Shown piece after piece: positions 7,215-15,500 of a stretch of 26,251 nt of DNA (positions are counted from its first letter, which is position 1; the number at the start of each line of letters is the position of its first letter). This DNA is from UBA1756 sp045627805 (GTDB lineage Bacteria; Bacteroidota; Bacteroidia; Bacteroidales; WCHB1-69): contig JAZQOJ010000130.1 of assembly GCA_045627805.1 (NCBI GenBank), forward strand, positions 1-26,251, given 5' to 3'. The notes under the pieces were generated by a model. It was not told the DNA's origin. It saw only the letters and a list, made by a program, of their open reading frames with translations, and did no database searches. The position numbers and the translations under genes are program-made.

Positions 7215-8813
7215 TCAATTTCCGTCTTCACGGGTTTGGTTGACATCTCTATGTTCCGGGTAATCAAGCGAATAGTGCAATCCTCGGCTTTCTTTGCGGT
7301 CCATTGCGTGCTTGATGATGAGGTAGCCCACGTTGATGATGTTGCGCAGCTCGCAGATTTCGGGAATGAGAATCGACTTCTTGTACAGGTCTTCCGTTTC
7401 GCGGTAAAGGATGTCGAGGCGGTCGAAAGCGCGTTGCAGGCGCAGGTTGGAGCGCACAATGCCCACATAGCTCGACATAATGGTTTGCACTTCCTTCTTC
7501 GATTGCGTGATGAGCACCATTTCCTCATTGAGAACGGTTCCGTCGCTGTTCCAGTCGGGCACTTCGTCGCAGAACTGGATGCTCCCGATTTTGTCAACCG
7601 CATCGAGGCAGGCGCGGTGCGAGAATACGAGTGATTCCAATAACGAGTTGGAAGCCAGTCGGTTGGCTCCGTGCAGGCCAGTTGAGGAGCATTCGCCGGA
7701 GGCGTAGAGGTGGCTGATGGTGCTGCGTCCCCATTCGTCAACGAGGATGCCACCGCAAGAGTAGTGTGCTGCTGGCACCACGGGAATCATCTCCTTGGTG
7801 ATGTCGATGCCAATGCTGAGACATTTGGCGTAGATGTTGGGAAAATGGGAGAAGATTTCGTGCTTGGGGATGAGGGTGGTGTCAAGATAGACGTGATCCA
7901 CGCCGCTGACTTTCATTTCGTTGTCGATGGCTCGCGCCACCACGTCGCGCGGCGCGAGCGAGCCGCGGCTGTCGTATTTGCGCATAAATTCCACTCCGTT
8001 CTTATCTTTCAGGATGGCGCCGGCGCCGCGCATCGCCTCCGTGATGAGGAAGGAGGGCCGCTCGTTCGGATTGTAGAGCGTGGTGGGATGGAACTGCACG
8101 AACTCCATTCCCCGCACCGCCCCTTTCGCACGGTAAACCATCGCAATGCCGTCGCCAGTGGCTACCAGCGGGTTGGAAGTGTTGCCGTAAACGGTGCCGA
8201 TGCCACCCGTGGCCATCATCGTGACTTTCGACAGGATGGTGTCAACTTCCTTTGTCTTAGGATTATAGACGTAAGCTCCGAAACAGGTGATGCCGGAAGT
8301 CATATGGCGGTTCACTTCGATGCCGAGATGGTGCTGCGTGATGATTTCCACGGCCAAATGGTTCTCCAGAATCTCAATGTTCGGATTCTTCACGGCAGCC
8401 GCAATCAGTTTCTGCTCGATTTCCAGTCCGGTGACATCCTTGTGGTGCAGCACGCGGAATTCGGAGTGCCCGCCCTCTTTCGCCAGCGCGAACTTCCCCG
8501 ACTGCGTCTTGTCGAAATCGACGCCCCATTCCACCAGTTCCATCACTCTTTCCGTTGATTCGCGGATGGTGATCTCCACAATGTGGCGGTCTGATAGCTC
8601 GTCGCCGGCCACCATCGTGTCCTGAATGTGCTTCTCGTAGGTGTCGGGACTGTACATTACGGCCGCGATTCCTCCCTGCGCATATTTGGTGGAGGTGTCG
8701 TCGGTGTTCGCCTTCGTGATCATACAAACCTTGCCGTAGTTGGCGGCTTTCAGCGCAAAACAAAGCCCCGCAATGCCAGAGCCGATAACCAAGAAATCAA
8801 CTTTCGTTCTCAT
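7215..8813 (-). CDS. nadB: L-aspartate oxidase
   Basis: The 532-residue FAD enzyme oxidises L-aspartate to iminoaspartate, the first step of de novo NAD synthesis. It opens with the FAD-binding dinucleotide fold (DFLVIGSGIAGLCFAL) and contains the flavoprotein motifs TKYAQGGIAAV, RGMEFVQFHPT, CGGILVDEWGRS and YASGECSSTGLHGANRLASN. A C-terminal helical region follows. I set the start at the ATG at 8813 because the fold begins directly after it; the longer frame to 8882 only translates the tandem repeats upstream. The nadA and nadC genes are not in the window. The 93 bp before the start are filled by short tandem repeats and I see no TAnnTTTG box there, so transcription may come from the GSCFA gene promoter. 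Confidence 0.95.
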   Translation of the reverse strand: MRTKVDFLVIGSGIAGLCFALKAANYGKVCMITKANTDDTSTKYAQGGIAAVMYSPDTYEKHIQDTMVAGDELSDRHIVEITIRESTERVMELVEWGVDFDKTQSGKFALAKEGGHSEFRVLHHKDVTGLEIEQKLIAAAVKNPNIEILENHLAVEIITQHHLGIEVNRHMTSGITCFGAYVYNPKTKEVDTILSKVTMMATGGIGTVYGNTSNPLVATGDGIAMVYRAKGAVRGMEFVQFHPTTLYNPNERPSFLITEAMRGAGAILKDKNGVEFMRKYDSRGSLAPRDVVARAIDNEMKVSGVDHVYLDTTLIPKHEIFSHFPNIYAKCLSIGIDITKEMIPVVPAAHYSCGGILVDEWGRSTISHLYASGECSSTGLHGANRLASNSLLESLVFSHRACLDAVDKIGSIQFCDEVPDWNSDGTVLNEEMVLITQSKKEVQTIMSSYVGIVRSNLRLQRAFDRLDILYRETEDLYKKSILIPEICELRNIINVGYLIIKHAMDRKESRGLHYSLDYPEHRDVNQTREDGN

Positions 8814-8827
8814 TTTTATGTGTTGTT

Positions 8828-8867
8828 GTTGAATTGTTGAATTGTTAAGGTGTTGAATTGTTGAGTA
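8828..8867. repeat. 8-bp tandem repeat, unit GTTGAATT
   Basis: Five units in register: 8828-8835 and 8836-8843 are perfect, 8844-8851 is GTTAAGGT, 8852-8859 is perfect and 8860-8867 is GTTGAGTA. It lies in the leader of nadB, where the transcript (minus strand) would read repeated AATTCAAC, an unstructured AC-rich leader. Confidence 0.85.
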
Positions 8868-8873
8868 ATTATA

Positions 8874-8915
8874 AAGTCTCAAGTCGTAAGTCTCAAGTCG
8901 TAAGTCTCAAGTCTT
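8874..8915. repeat. 7-bp tandem repeat (AAGTCTC/AAGTCGT)
   Basis: Six consecutive heptads alternate AAGTCTC and AAGTCGT, with AAGTCTT at the end, giving a 14-bp super-unit. The array overlaps the last codons and the TGA stop (8909-8907) of the minus-strand GSCFA gene and runs towards nadB. Confidence 0.9.
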
Positions 8916-9794
8916 TCCGTTTGCAGTTTCCCATTGAAGAAGGGGTACGTGTCGGCTTCGTCGCAAGGCCTTGTCGGCCTCGTCCACTTGTCGCAGCGTG
9001 TCGGCAGTGAGGAAGGCCTCTTTCACCTTTTCTATCACATAGTCAACGCCTTGTGCCGACGGATGGCAGAGGTCGTCGGCGTAAAACCGGTAGTCGCGGA
9101 GGTCGTCCTGATAGATTTCGTAGGAAGGGAAATAGTAAACGTTGTCGTGTTGCTGGCAGAGTTCTTCGGTGGCGAGGTGCAGGAGCGACTTGCTGAGCTG
9201 GTTCTCGTGAAAGCCGTCGCCCAAGTGTCGCACAGGGCTCACGGTGAGAATGATTTTCAGATCTGGGCGGTGCCGCTTTTTCCATTGAAAAAAAGGGGCG
9301 AAAGCCGACACGGTTTCCTGCACTGAGGCGCGGCGTTTCTCGAAGGTGTCGGAGGGCAACTTGTGACAGTTGGCCACCACCAATTCTTTCTCTTTGTGCC
9401 AGTAATAATAACTTGTTCCAAATGCAATAAACAGAAAATCAGCTGATTGTAAAGCGGTTTTCGCTTTTTCTAACGATTGGCTGATGTGGGTAGCGAAGAT
9501 TTCGGGGTCGGGGTGGGAGAAGCAGCCGTGATGGGCGAAGCTGAGCCATTTTTCGTTGAAAAAATGAAAGTAATGCTCGTCCAAAACCTTGTTCTGTGCG
9601 GCGAAGTCGAGCGCTTGCGCAATCGACAGGGGATTGAAGAGGATCCCGAAGGGATTTGCCGTGACCTGGAACTGGTGTTCGGCAAAGAAAGTGGACACAT
9701 TTTCCGAGAAACAGGAGCCCAGAAACAAGAGCTGGTGGTCGTAGCGGATGTCAAAAGGGTAGGACGGCAACTTGATTTCAGTACGAAACTTCAT
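8907..9794 (-). CDS. GSCFA domain-containing protein
   Basis: The 295-residue product carries the family signature near its start (LLFLGSCFSENV, then ANPFGILFNPLSI). Later segments such as FIAFGTSYYYWHKEKELVVANCHKLP, ILTVSPVRH and DDLCHPSAQGVDYV resemble the block order of SGNH-type hydrolases. The Ser within GSCFSE and the Asp/His of DLCHPS would be the natural nucleophile and acid-base pair. The true substrate is not known for the family. I chose ATG 9794, because the frame up to 9842 adds 16 residues upstream of the conserved beginning and overlaps the -7 box. The stop codon lies inside a heptad repeat array. The gene is divergent from the ABC ATPase. Confidence 0.88.
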   Translation of the reverse strand: MKFRTEIKLPSYPFDIRYDHQLLFLGSCFSENVSTFFAEHQFQVTANPFGILFNPLSIAQALDFAAQNKVLDEHYFHFFNEKWLSFAHHGCFSHPDPEIFATHISQSLEKAKTALQSADFLFIAFGTSYYYWHKEKELVVANCHKLPSDTFEKRRASVQETVSAFAPFFQWKKRHRPDLKIILTVSPVRHLGDGFHENQLSKSLLHLATEELCQQHDNVYYFPSYEIYQDDLRDYRFYADDLCHPSAQGVDYVIEKVKEAFLTADTLRQVDEADKALRRSRHVPLLQWETANGKT

Positions 9795-9832
9795 TTTTGA
9801 CGCTGTGTGAGAAAATGCGTTTTTGTTTTTGC

Positions 9833-9840
9833 AAAAATAC
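9833..9840 (-). promoter_or_regulatory. -7 box for the GSCFA gene
   Basis: Minus-strand bases 9840-9833 read TATTTTTG, matching TAnnTTTG, 38 nt before the ATG at 9794. No good -33 TTG is visible at the usual spacing. Confidence 0.45.
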
Positions 9841-9884
9841 ACAAAATCGGGTGATGGACGAGTTTTTTTTGTAAAAAAAAAGTG

Positions 9885-9892
9885 TAATTTTG
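9885..9892 (+). promoter_or_regulatory. -7 box for the ABC ATPase gene
   Basis: TAATTTTG matches TAnnTTTG and lies 39 nt before the ATG at 9932. A TTTG at 9868-9871 is only 13 nt upstream, shorter than the usual 17-23, so only the -7 element is convincing. Confidence 0.5.
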
Positions 9893-9931
9893 CGGAAAAG
9901 TTGAAACCAGTTTTTCTTCAGGCATTTTGGA

Positions 9932-10699
9932 ATGATAGAAATTGACCATATCACCTTCGCTTATGCACAAAATCCCGTACTCCGCGACCTCTCGGTTTCA
10001 ATTGGCGACGGTGATTTCTGCACCATTCTCGGTCCGAACGGTTCGGGCAAAACCACCTTGCTGAAAGCCATTGCGGGCTTGCTCAAGGTGGAGGGAAACA
10101 TCCGCTTGCGGGGGAGCGACCTCTCGTTGATGAGCGCGCGCGAACTTTCCACAATATTGGCGTATGTTCCTCAGCGATTGGATGTTGTATTTGATTTCTC
10201 TGTTTTTGATACGGTGATGTTGGGACGCAATCCGTATCAGTCGCGCTGGGCGGTGGCCTCGCGCCACGACGTGGAGGTGGTGAACGAGATGCTCCGTAAG
10301 AACGGTTTGTGGGAGTTGCGCGACCGGATGCTCACGCAACTGAGTGGGGGAGAGGTGCAGCGCGTGCTGATTGCCCGCGCAATGGCGCAGCAGACGCCGC
10401 TCCTGCTGCTCGACGAGCCGCTTTCCAACCTCGATGTGGGCCACAAGTACGAGGTTCTGGACGTATTGCGGCAACTCAACCGCGATTTCGGCACCACTAT
10501 CGTGATGATTCTGCACGATTTCTCGTTCGCGAAGCAATTCTCGAAAAGCATTTTGCTTCTGAAAGACGGCACCGTGGAGGACTTCGGACCTGCGCCGACG
10601 GTGCTTTCTCAGGAAAACATCCGCCGCACTTTCAACTTGTCGGAACGTTTCAGCTTGGACGGCAACGGCAACGTGGTGCGCAGCGAGATTTCATTATGA
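9932..10699 (+). CDS. ABC transporter ATP-binding protein, iron-siderophore/cobalamin (FecE/BtuD-like) type
   Basis: The 255-residue product is a complete ABC ATPase. Walker A is GPNGSGKTT (34-42), the Q-loop Gln is at 81 (AYVPQRL), the signature is LSGGEVQR (137-144), Walker B is LLLLDEP (157-163) and the H-loop is LHDFS (His195). The stretch VMLGRNPYQSRW and the size place it with the FecCD-type importers of iron complexes, haem or vitamin B12. No permease or binding-protein gene is adjacent, so it is an orphan ATPase that presumably pairs with a permease elsewhere. Substrate is not determinable. The PAP2 gene begins 68 bp after its stop. Confidence 0.92.
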   Translation: MIEIDHITFAYAQNPVLRDLSVSIGDGDFCTILGPNGSGKTTLLKAIAGLLKVEGNIRLRGSDLSLMSARELSTILAYVPQRLDVVFDFSVFDTVMLGRNPYQSRWAVASRHDVEVVNEMLRKNGLWELRDRMLTQLSGGEVQRVLIARAMAQQTPLLLLDEPLSNLDVGHKYEVLDVLRQLNRDFGTTIVMILHDFSFAKQFSKSILLLKDGTVEDFGPAPTVLSQENIRRTFNLSERFSLDGNGNVVRSEISL

Positions 10700-10767
10700 A
10701 ACAGCAGAAAAAGAAAAATTTCCTGATAATTTTCTCAAAATTTAATCCGTAAAATCAAACGAAAAGA

Positions 10768-11691
10768 ATGTTATTAGCCGCACAATGGGAATCCGAGTGG
10801 ATAGTTCATATCCAAAGTCACGCTTCTGCCATACTGACAGGTGTAATGTCGGCATTCACTATGCTTGGGGAGGAGTTGTTGTTGGTTGCCATCATCGGGT
10901 ATCTGTACCTATGTTGGGACAAGCAACTCGGACGCGCTATGTCTGCCGGAATGCTGTTCGCGTTGCTTGGCGGTGAATTTCTTAAAAACTCAGTTATGCG
11001 CCTCAGGCCGTACTTCGCCAATCCCGGCATACAATGCCTCAGAGCGCCCGTGGGGAGCGGCGACGTTATGGACATTGCCGTGCAGGGCTACTCCTTTCCC
11101 AGTCTGCATTCCGCCAACGCTGTGATAATGTTCGGGACGCCATACTCCAACTTGAGGAAAAGGTGGGCGAAAGCACTTTTTATAGCCCTAATTCTGCTGA
11201 TTGGCATTTCCAGAGTTTATTTGGGGGCTCACTATCCTACCGACGTGCTCGCAGGGTGGGCACTCGGACTCATCGCTTTGTTGGCCGCCACATTCGTACT
11301 CAGGTCATACCGCAATTGGCTGGTGATTTTCATTGTTTGCGCGCTCGTCGCCCTTCCTGGCTGGTTCGTGTGTCACACCAAGGATTTCTTCACCGCCTAC
11401 GGACTTATGACTGGGATGTTCCTCGCCTTTCATTTTGATGATAAATTAGTGAATTTCAGTAATATACCCCATTCTTTGCGCTCAGTTTTGAGACTGATAT
11501 TCGGGCTCGTCATATTTTTGGGACTATGTGAAGGGCTCAAACTTCCATTCAGCAAGGAATTTCTGGACAGCGGAAGTTTTGCCGCGCACCTTGTCCGTGC
11601 GGCACGTTATGCCATCTCATCGTTCGCCACTATGGGGCTATATCCGATGCTGTTCAAACACACCGACCGATTTTTTTTAAGCAAGAAATGA
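10768..11691 (+). CDS. membrane PAP2-family phosphatase
   Basis: The 307-residue product has several transmembrane segments. It carries the acid-phosphatase signature of the PAP2 family in three parts: KNSVMRLRP (73-81), FPSLHS (110-115, with the proton-transfer His114) and SRVYLGAHYPTDV (148-160, with the nucleophile His155 and Asp159). The middle motif has Leu where PSGH is usual. Family members remove phosphate from phosphatidic acid, undecaprenyl diphosphate or phosphatidylglycerophosphate; which applies here is unknown. The C-terminal half (about 180-307) adds further membrane helices beyond the minimal domain. Its stop overlaps the next start (ATGA at 11688-11691), so translation of the two genes is probably coupled. 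Confidence 0.88.
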   Translation: MLLAAQWESEWIVHIQSHASAILTGVMSAFTMLGEELLLVAIIGYLYLCWDKQLGRAMSAGMLFALLGGEFLKNSVMRLRPYFANPGIQCLRAPVGSGDVMDIAVQGYSFPSLHSANAVIMFGTPYSNLRKRWAKALFIALILLIGISRVYLGAHYPTDVLAGWALGLIALLAATFVLRSYRNWLVIFIVCALVALPGWFVCHTKDFFTAYGLMTGMFLAFHFDDKLVNFSNIPHSLRSVLRLIFGLVIFLGLCEGLKLPFSKEFLDSGSFAAHLVRAARYAISSFATMGLYPMLFKHTDRFFLSKK

Positions 11692-12533
11692 ATTATAGAG
11701 AAATAGACCTCAGCGACTGGGTTCCGAGCGGAGCCGGCGCAACTGCCACGAGCTACAATCACAAGGAAAACAAAGAGCTTATGCTCAAGTTGTTCAATGC
11801 CGGAATTACGGGAGACGGTTATGCCGAGAAGGAATTCGACCTGTCGCGCAAGGTTGAGGCATTGGGACTACGCACTCCAAGTGCCATTGAGATTGTGAGA
11901 GCCGGCAAAAGCACCGGTGTCGTTTATCGGCGTGTGGCGCGAAAGAAATCCATATCTCGCAGCTGTGCCGACAATCCTGAAAACATAGACAAATATGCCA
12001 GAATCTTTGCCGAAGAGTGCAAGAAGCTGCACAGCAGGAGTTGCGCTCCGGCAGATTTCCCCTCCCGGAAAGCTCAGGCATTGCAGGCCGTTGCAGAGCA
12101 CAAAGGTTATAGCAGGCATACCAAAGAAGTCATTACGGCGGCCATCAATCGCCTTGGCGACCGTACGACCTGCCTTCACGGAGATATGCAGCCGGGCAAC
12201 CTGCTGATTGCTGACGACACCCCCTATTGGATAGACCTCGGCTTCTTCTCGTGGGGGCATCCGATGTTCGACATCGCGTGTCTGTACTTTTTCTGCAAGC
12301 ACCCCATCGGCCTTTTCTGGGGAACCAAGCTGTGCCATCTGACACGCTGGCAGATGAGGCGTTTCTGGGAGTCGTTTGCTGATGCTTACTCCACCAATCC
12401 GGCCGAGCTCACAAGCACCGCGAAGGACAACGTCCTTGTTTACCTTGCCTACACCATAGACCTGGAAAACTACGAAGGCCTCACCGCGGCTGTATTCGAC
12501 TCCTACATCAACGCTATTTGCTTACGGCGATAG
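11688..12533 (+). CDS. aminoglycoside-phosphotransferase-fold kinase (TIGR02172-like)
   Basis: The 281-residue product has the small-molecule kinase fold. A possible N-lobe Lys34 lies in LMLKLF and Glu49 could be its partner. The catalytic loop is LHGDMQPGNLL (His164, Asp166, Asn171) and the metal-binding Asp183 lies in WIDLGFFSWGHP. It resembles the Fibrobacter/Bacteroidota paralogous family TIGR02172, whose substrates are not established. There is no sign that it confers antibiotic resistance. It overlaps the PAP2 gene by 4 nt, which suggests that kinase and phosphatase serve one pathway, perhaps on a lipid-linked or sugar intermediate; this is inference. The gene ends 53 bp before the convergent AddA-like gene. 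Confidence 0.8.
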   Translation: MNYREIDLSDWVPSGAGATATSYNHKENKELMLKLFNAGITGDGYAEKEFDLSRKVEALGLRTPSAIEIVRAGKSTGVVYRRVARKKSISRSCADNPENIDKYARIFAEECKKLHSRSCAPADFPSRKAQALQAVAEHKGYSRHTKEVITAAINRLGDRTTCLHGDMQPGNLLIADDTPYWIDLGFFSWGHPMFDIACLYFFCKHPIGLFWGTKLCHLTRWQMRRFWESFADAYSTNPAELTSTAKDNVLVYLAYTIDLENYEGLTAAVFDSYINAICLRR

Positions 12534-12561
12534 TGAGTCCAAACTCAGTTCTTAACTTTCA

Positions 12562-12596
12562 CTTCTCACTTCTCACTTCTCACTTCTCACTTCTCA
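12562..12596. repeat. 7-bp tandem repeat, unit CTTCTCA (TGAGAAG on the minus strand)
   Basis: Five perfect heptads are preceded by a degenerate copy (CTTTCA, 12556-12561). The array begins inside the minus-strand AddA-like gene: its last two codons and TGA stop (12595-12587) are the first units of the array. It occupies most of the gap to the convergent kinase gene. Confidence 0.92.
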
Positions 12597-15500
12597 ACGA
12601 TCTCCACCAGGCACCCCAACACGGCATACAAAACAAACACTTTCCTCACGGTCAGGCCGGCAGCGGTGAGGGCGGCGCGGTACTCGCGCAACTGCGGGAA
12701 GTACTTGCCCACATACACTTTTTGGGTTTTATCCGTCACATCAGCAACAATTCCGGGATAGTTCTTGTAATCCACGAGGATGCACTCGCCGTTGGCGCAT
12801 TTCCACACCAGGTCGATTTCGCCGTGCACGAGCTGGCCGTTGTTGCGGCAGTAGGTGAACGGGCACTCGCGCAGGAGCTCGCCCGCGCCAAAAGTGTCTT
12901 CCAAGTAGGCAAACAGCGTGTCGGCAGCGGTGGTTAAATCCTCCGGATTCGGCAACTCCTTCGTCTTGCCGTGGTTGGCAACGGTATTTTTTGCTAATGC
13001 GATGTTGTTGGCTTCGTGCTTGGCAATTTGCGATTTGCTTTCCCAGATGTGCGCCGCAAAGTAGTTGTGGATGCAGGTGCCGAACTCGTCGTATTTGCCA
13101 TCGGCAATGGTGCCGTGTGCAATTTGCCTTCCAAAATCCTTTATGACTGTTGCCTTATCATCGTACTTCTCGTGCAGACTGCTGGGCGAGAGGGTTTTGG
13201 AGTCAGTGGTGTTGTCCAGGGCATATTTTTTGAGCTTCAGCGGAGCGGCTGTTGAGTCCGCGTAAGTGCTGGCACCTTCGTGGATTTGCTGGTAGAAAAC
13301 ATCAGGCGCTGTCAAGGAGAAAGCAGGATCTGGAGCTGTGTCATTCCAGAGGTCAATGGTTGTCTGGTCGCTATGAGTATCCATAGCATCCAATGTGGAT
13401 GGATAAGAGCGGCCAATGGCATTCTTTATCCAAGCAAGTGGCTGGGTCGTTTTTGGATTTCCTGAAGGAATTGAGAGGGTAACCAGATAATCTCTTGCTC
13501 GGGTGACGCCCACATAGAGCAGGCGCTTGAGTTCGCCCTCCGTTTTTCCATAAATCATATCATAATAGCCGTTGTCGTCGTTGCCTGCTCCGGCTGTGGA
13601 CAAATCATTGACGGCTTCGGCCACGGCATCATTCACGTCCACGCAACTTGGTATCAACTGCAATTCGGCAGTCCCGTATTGTCCTTTCAAATTCAAGCCG
13701 AACCAGTTCTTCTTTACAAAATTCTTGCATTCCAATTCGTCGCTATCTAAGGAGTTGAGGATGACGATGGGCCATTGCAAGCCCTTGGATTTGTGGTAGG
13801 TGGCCACCTTCACGCCCTCGGCACTCTGATCCAATTCCGACTCCAGTTCCACTTCTTTCATATAGTGCAGGAAGTCTGCCACGGTGGCACTTTCAGGAGA
13901 GTTGACGCTGGATTGCTCAAAAGCGATGGCCTGCTCAATCAGCGTGTCGAGGTTGTCTTGGCGGATGGCGGCGTTGCCCCACTTGGCTACGATGTTGCGC
14001 ACGTCCATCACGGCAATCACGCCCTTGACGATGGCGCTGATGTTGAGTCCGCGCAAACCCTGCAACTTGTCGTTGAGGTCGGCCAGGAAAGCGTCGGGGT
14101 CTTTTTTATTCGTTTTAGCAGTTCCGGTGGATTCAGATTCTTCTGTTTTTGAAGAATCGTCAGTTGCCTCCTCACTTTCTTCATCAAAGAAGGGGTTGTA
14201 GTCGAAACGGCCGGCAGCGATTTCTTTCAAAATGGTTTCCACTGTTTTGCTGACGATTTCCGTAGAGCCATCTTTTTTGGTAATGATTTCTTCTTCTAAC
14301 AATTTGGCCAATTCGGTCTTGGCGTAGCGGCGCGAGAGTCCGGCCACGTATTTCAGCAAGGCAAACACGAGTTTCACTTCCGCCTTGTCCAAAATGGAGG
14401 TTTCGGGAGAGGAGACGGGAATGCCTTTTTTGCGCAATGCTTCCGCCACTTTGTCGCAGTCGCTGCCTGTGCGCGAAAGGATGGCGATGTCGGAGGGTCT
14501 GATTGCGGAGGGCCTGATTGCGGTGCGCCAGTTCTCTCCATCGTCGTAAACGCCGGGAAATTCGGGAGCAGAGCCGTTCAAGATGTCGGCCACCTTGTTG
14601 GCTAAGGCGTCTTCTGAATCGCAGTGCCAATGCTGGACGGGCGTTTTGATGTTGCCGTCATCCTTGCCGGTCTGCACGCGATGAACTTTAAGCGGCACTT
14701 TGTCGATGATTTCGGAAGTAACGCCTTGTGCAAAGGATTTCTCAAACACGGCGTTTGAAAGTTTCACCAAGCTTTCGATGGAGCGGTATGAGGTGTCGAT
14801 GAGCTCGTTGGTAAGACCGGGGACAAAGCGGTCTGTGGCATTGCCCAACGTGGCGAAATGCGTATTCAGCAATTGGGTGATCAGCGAGGAGTCGCTGCCG
14901 CGGAATCCGTAGATGGCCTGCTTGCGGTCGCCCACCCAGAAACTCTTGACCTGCACCAGGTCAGACAATCTTTGGAAGATTTCCAACTGGATGGGGTTGG
15001 AATCCTGAAATTCATCCACAAAGAGATATTTGATACTGCTACGGATGTCGTCTTGCACTGCCGGCATTTGCAGCAGTTCCAAAAACTTGGCTTCCAAATC
15101 GTCGAAGTCCAACAGGTTGTTTTGGCGCTTGTAGTCTTCGAACGCCGTTGACCAATTTTTCGCAATCGTGAAGATGCGCTGAATGCAGTCTTTCACTTTG
15201 GCACCGTTGGCCGGAGAAAGTGCTATACATTTTTGAAGGTAGGATTTGGCATCTTGGATCTCATTTTCAAGGCTATCTTCTTTAAAGAAAAAATCGGATT
15301 TTAAAAAATTCACCAAAGCATCACAAGAATAATCTTTCTTAATTATGAAATCAGTATATGATGTCTTATATTTTGTCCACGTTGCCACTTTTTTTCGCCC
15401 AGGATTGGCAATCGTATAATCAATAAAATCAACGATCGGTTTGGCTAATGCTATAAAATCTTTTTCAACGAAATTATAAACAAACAGCCGATCCACCACA

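Noticed and set aside
7710..8558. 282-residue plus-strand frame opposite nadB
   Set aside because: The minus strand has the full flavoprotein motif series, so the plus-strand frame is a compositional shadow.
8814..8882. Longer N-terminus for NadB starting at 8882
   Set aside because: The extra 23 residues translate tandem repeats, and the FAD fold starts right after the ATG at 8813.
8828..8915. CRISPR-like array
   Set aside because: The units are 7-8 bp without spacers and no cas genes are present, so these are simple tandem repeats.
11688..12533. Antibiotic-resistance aminoglycoside phosphotransferase
   Set aside because: Only the general fold and catalytic loop match. The operon context with a PAP2 phosphatase and the TIGR02172-like features argue for a metabolic kinase.
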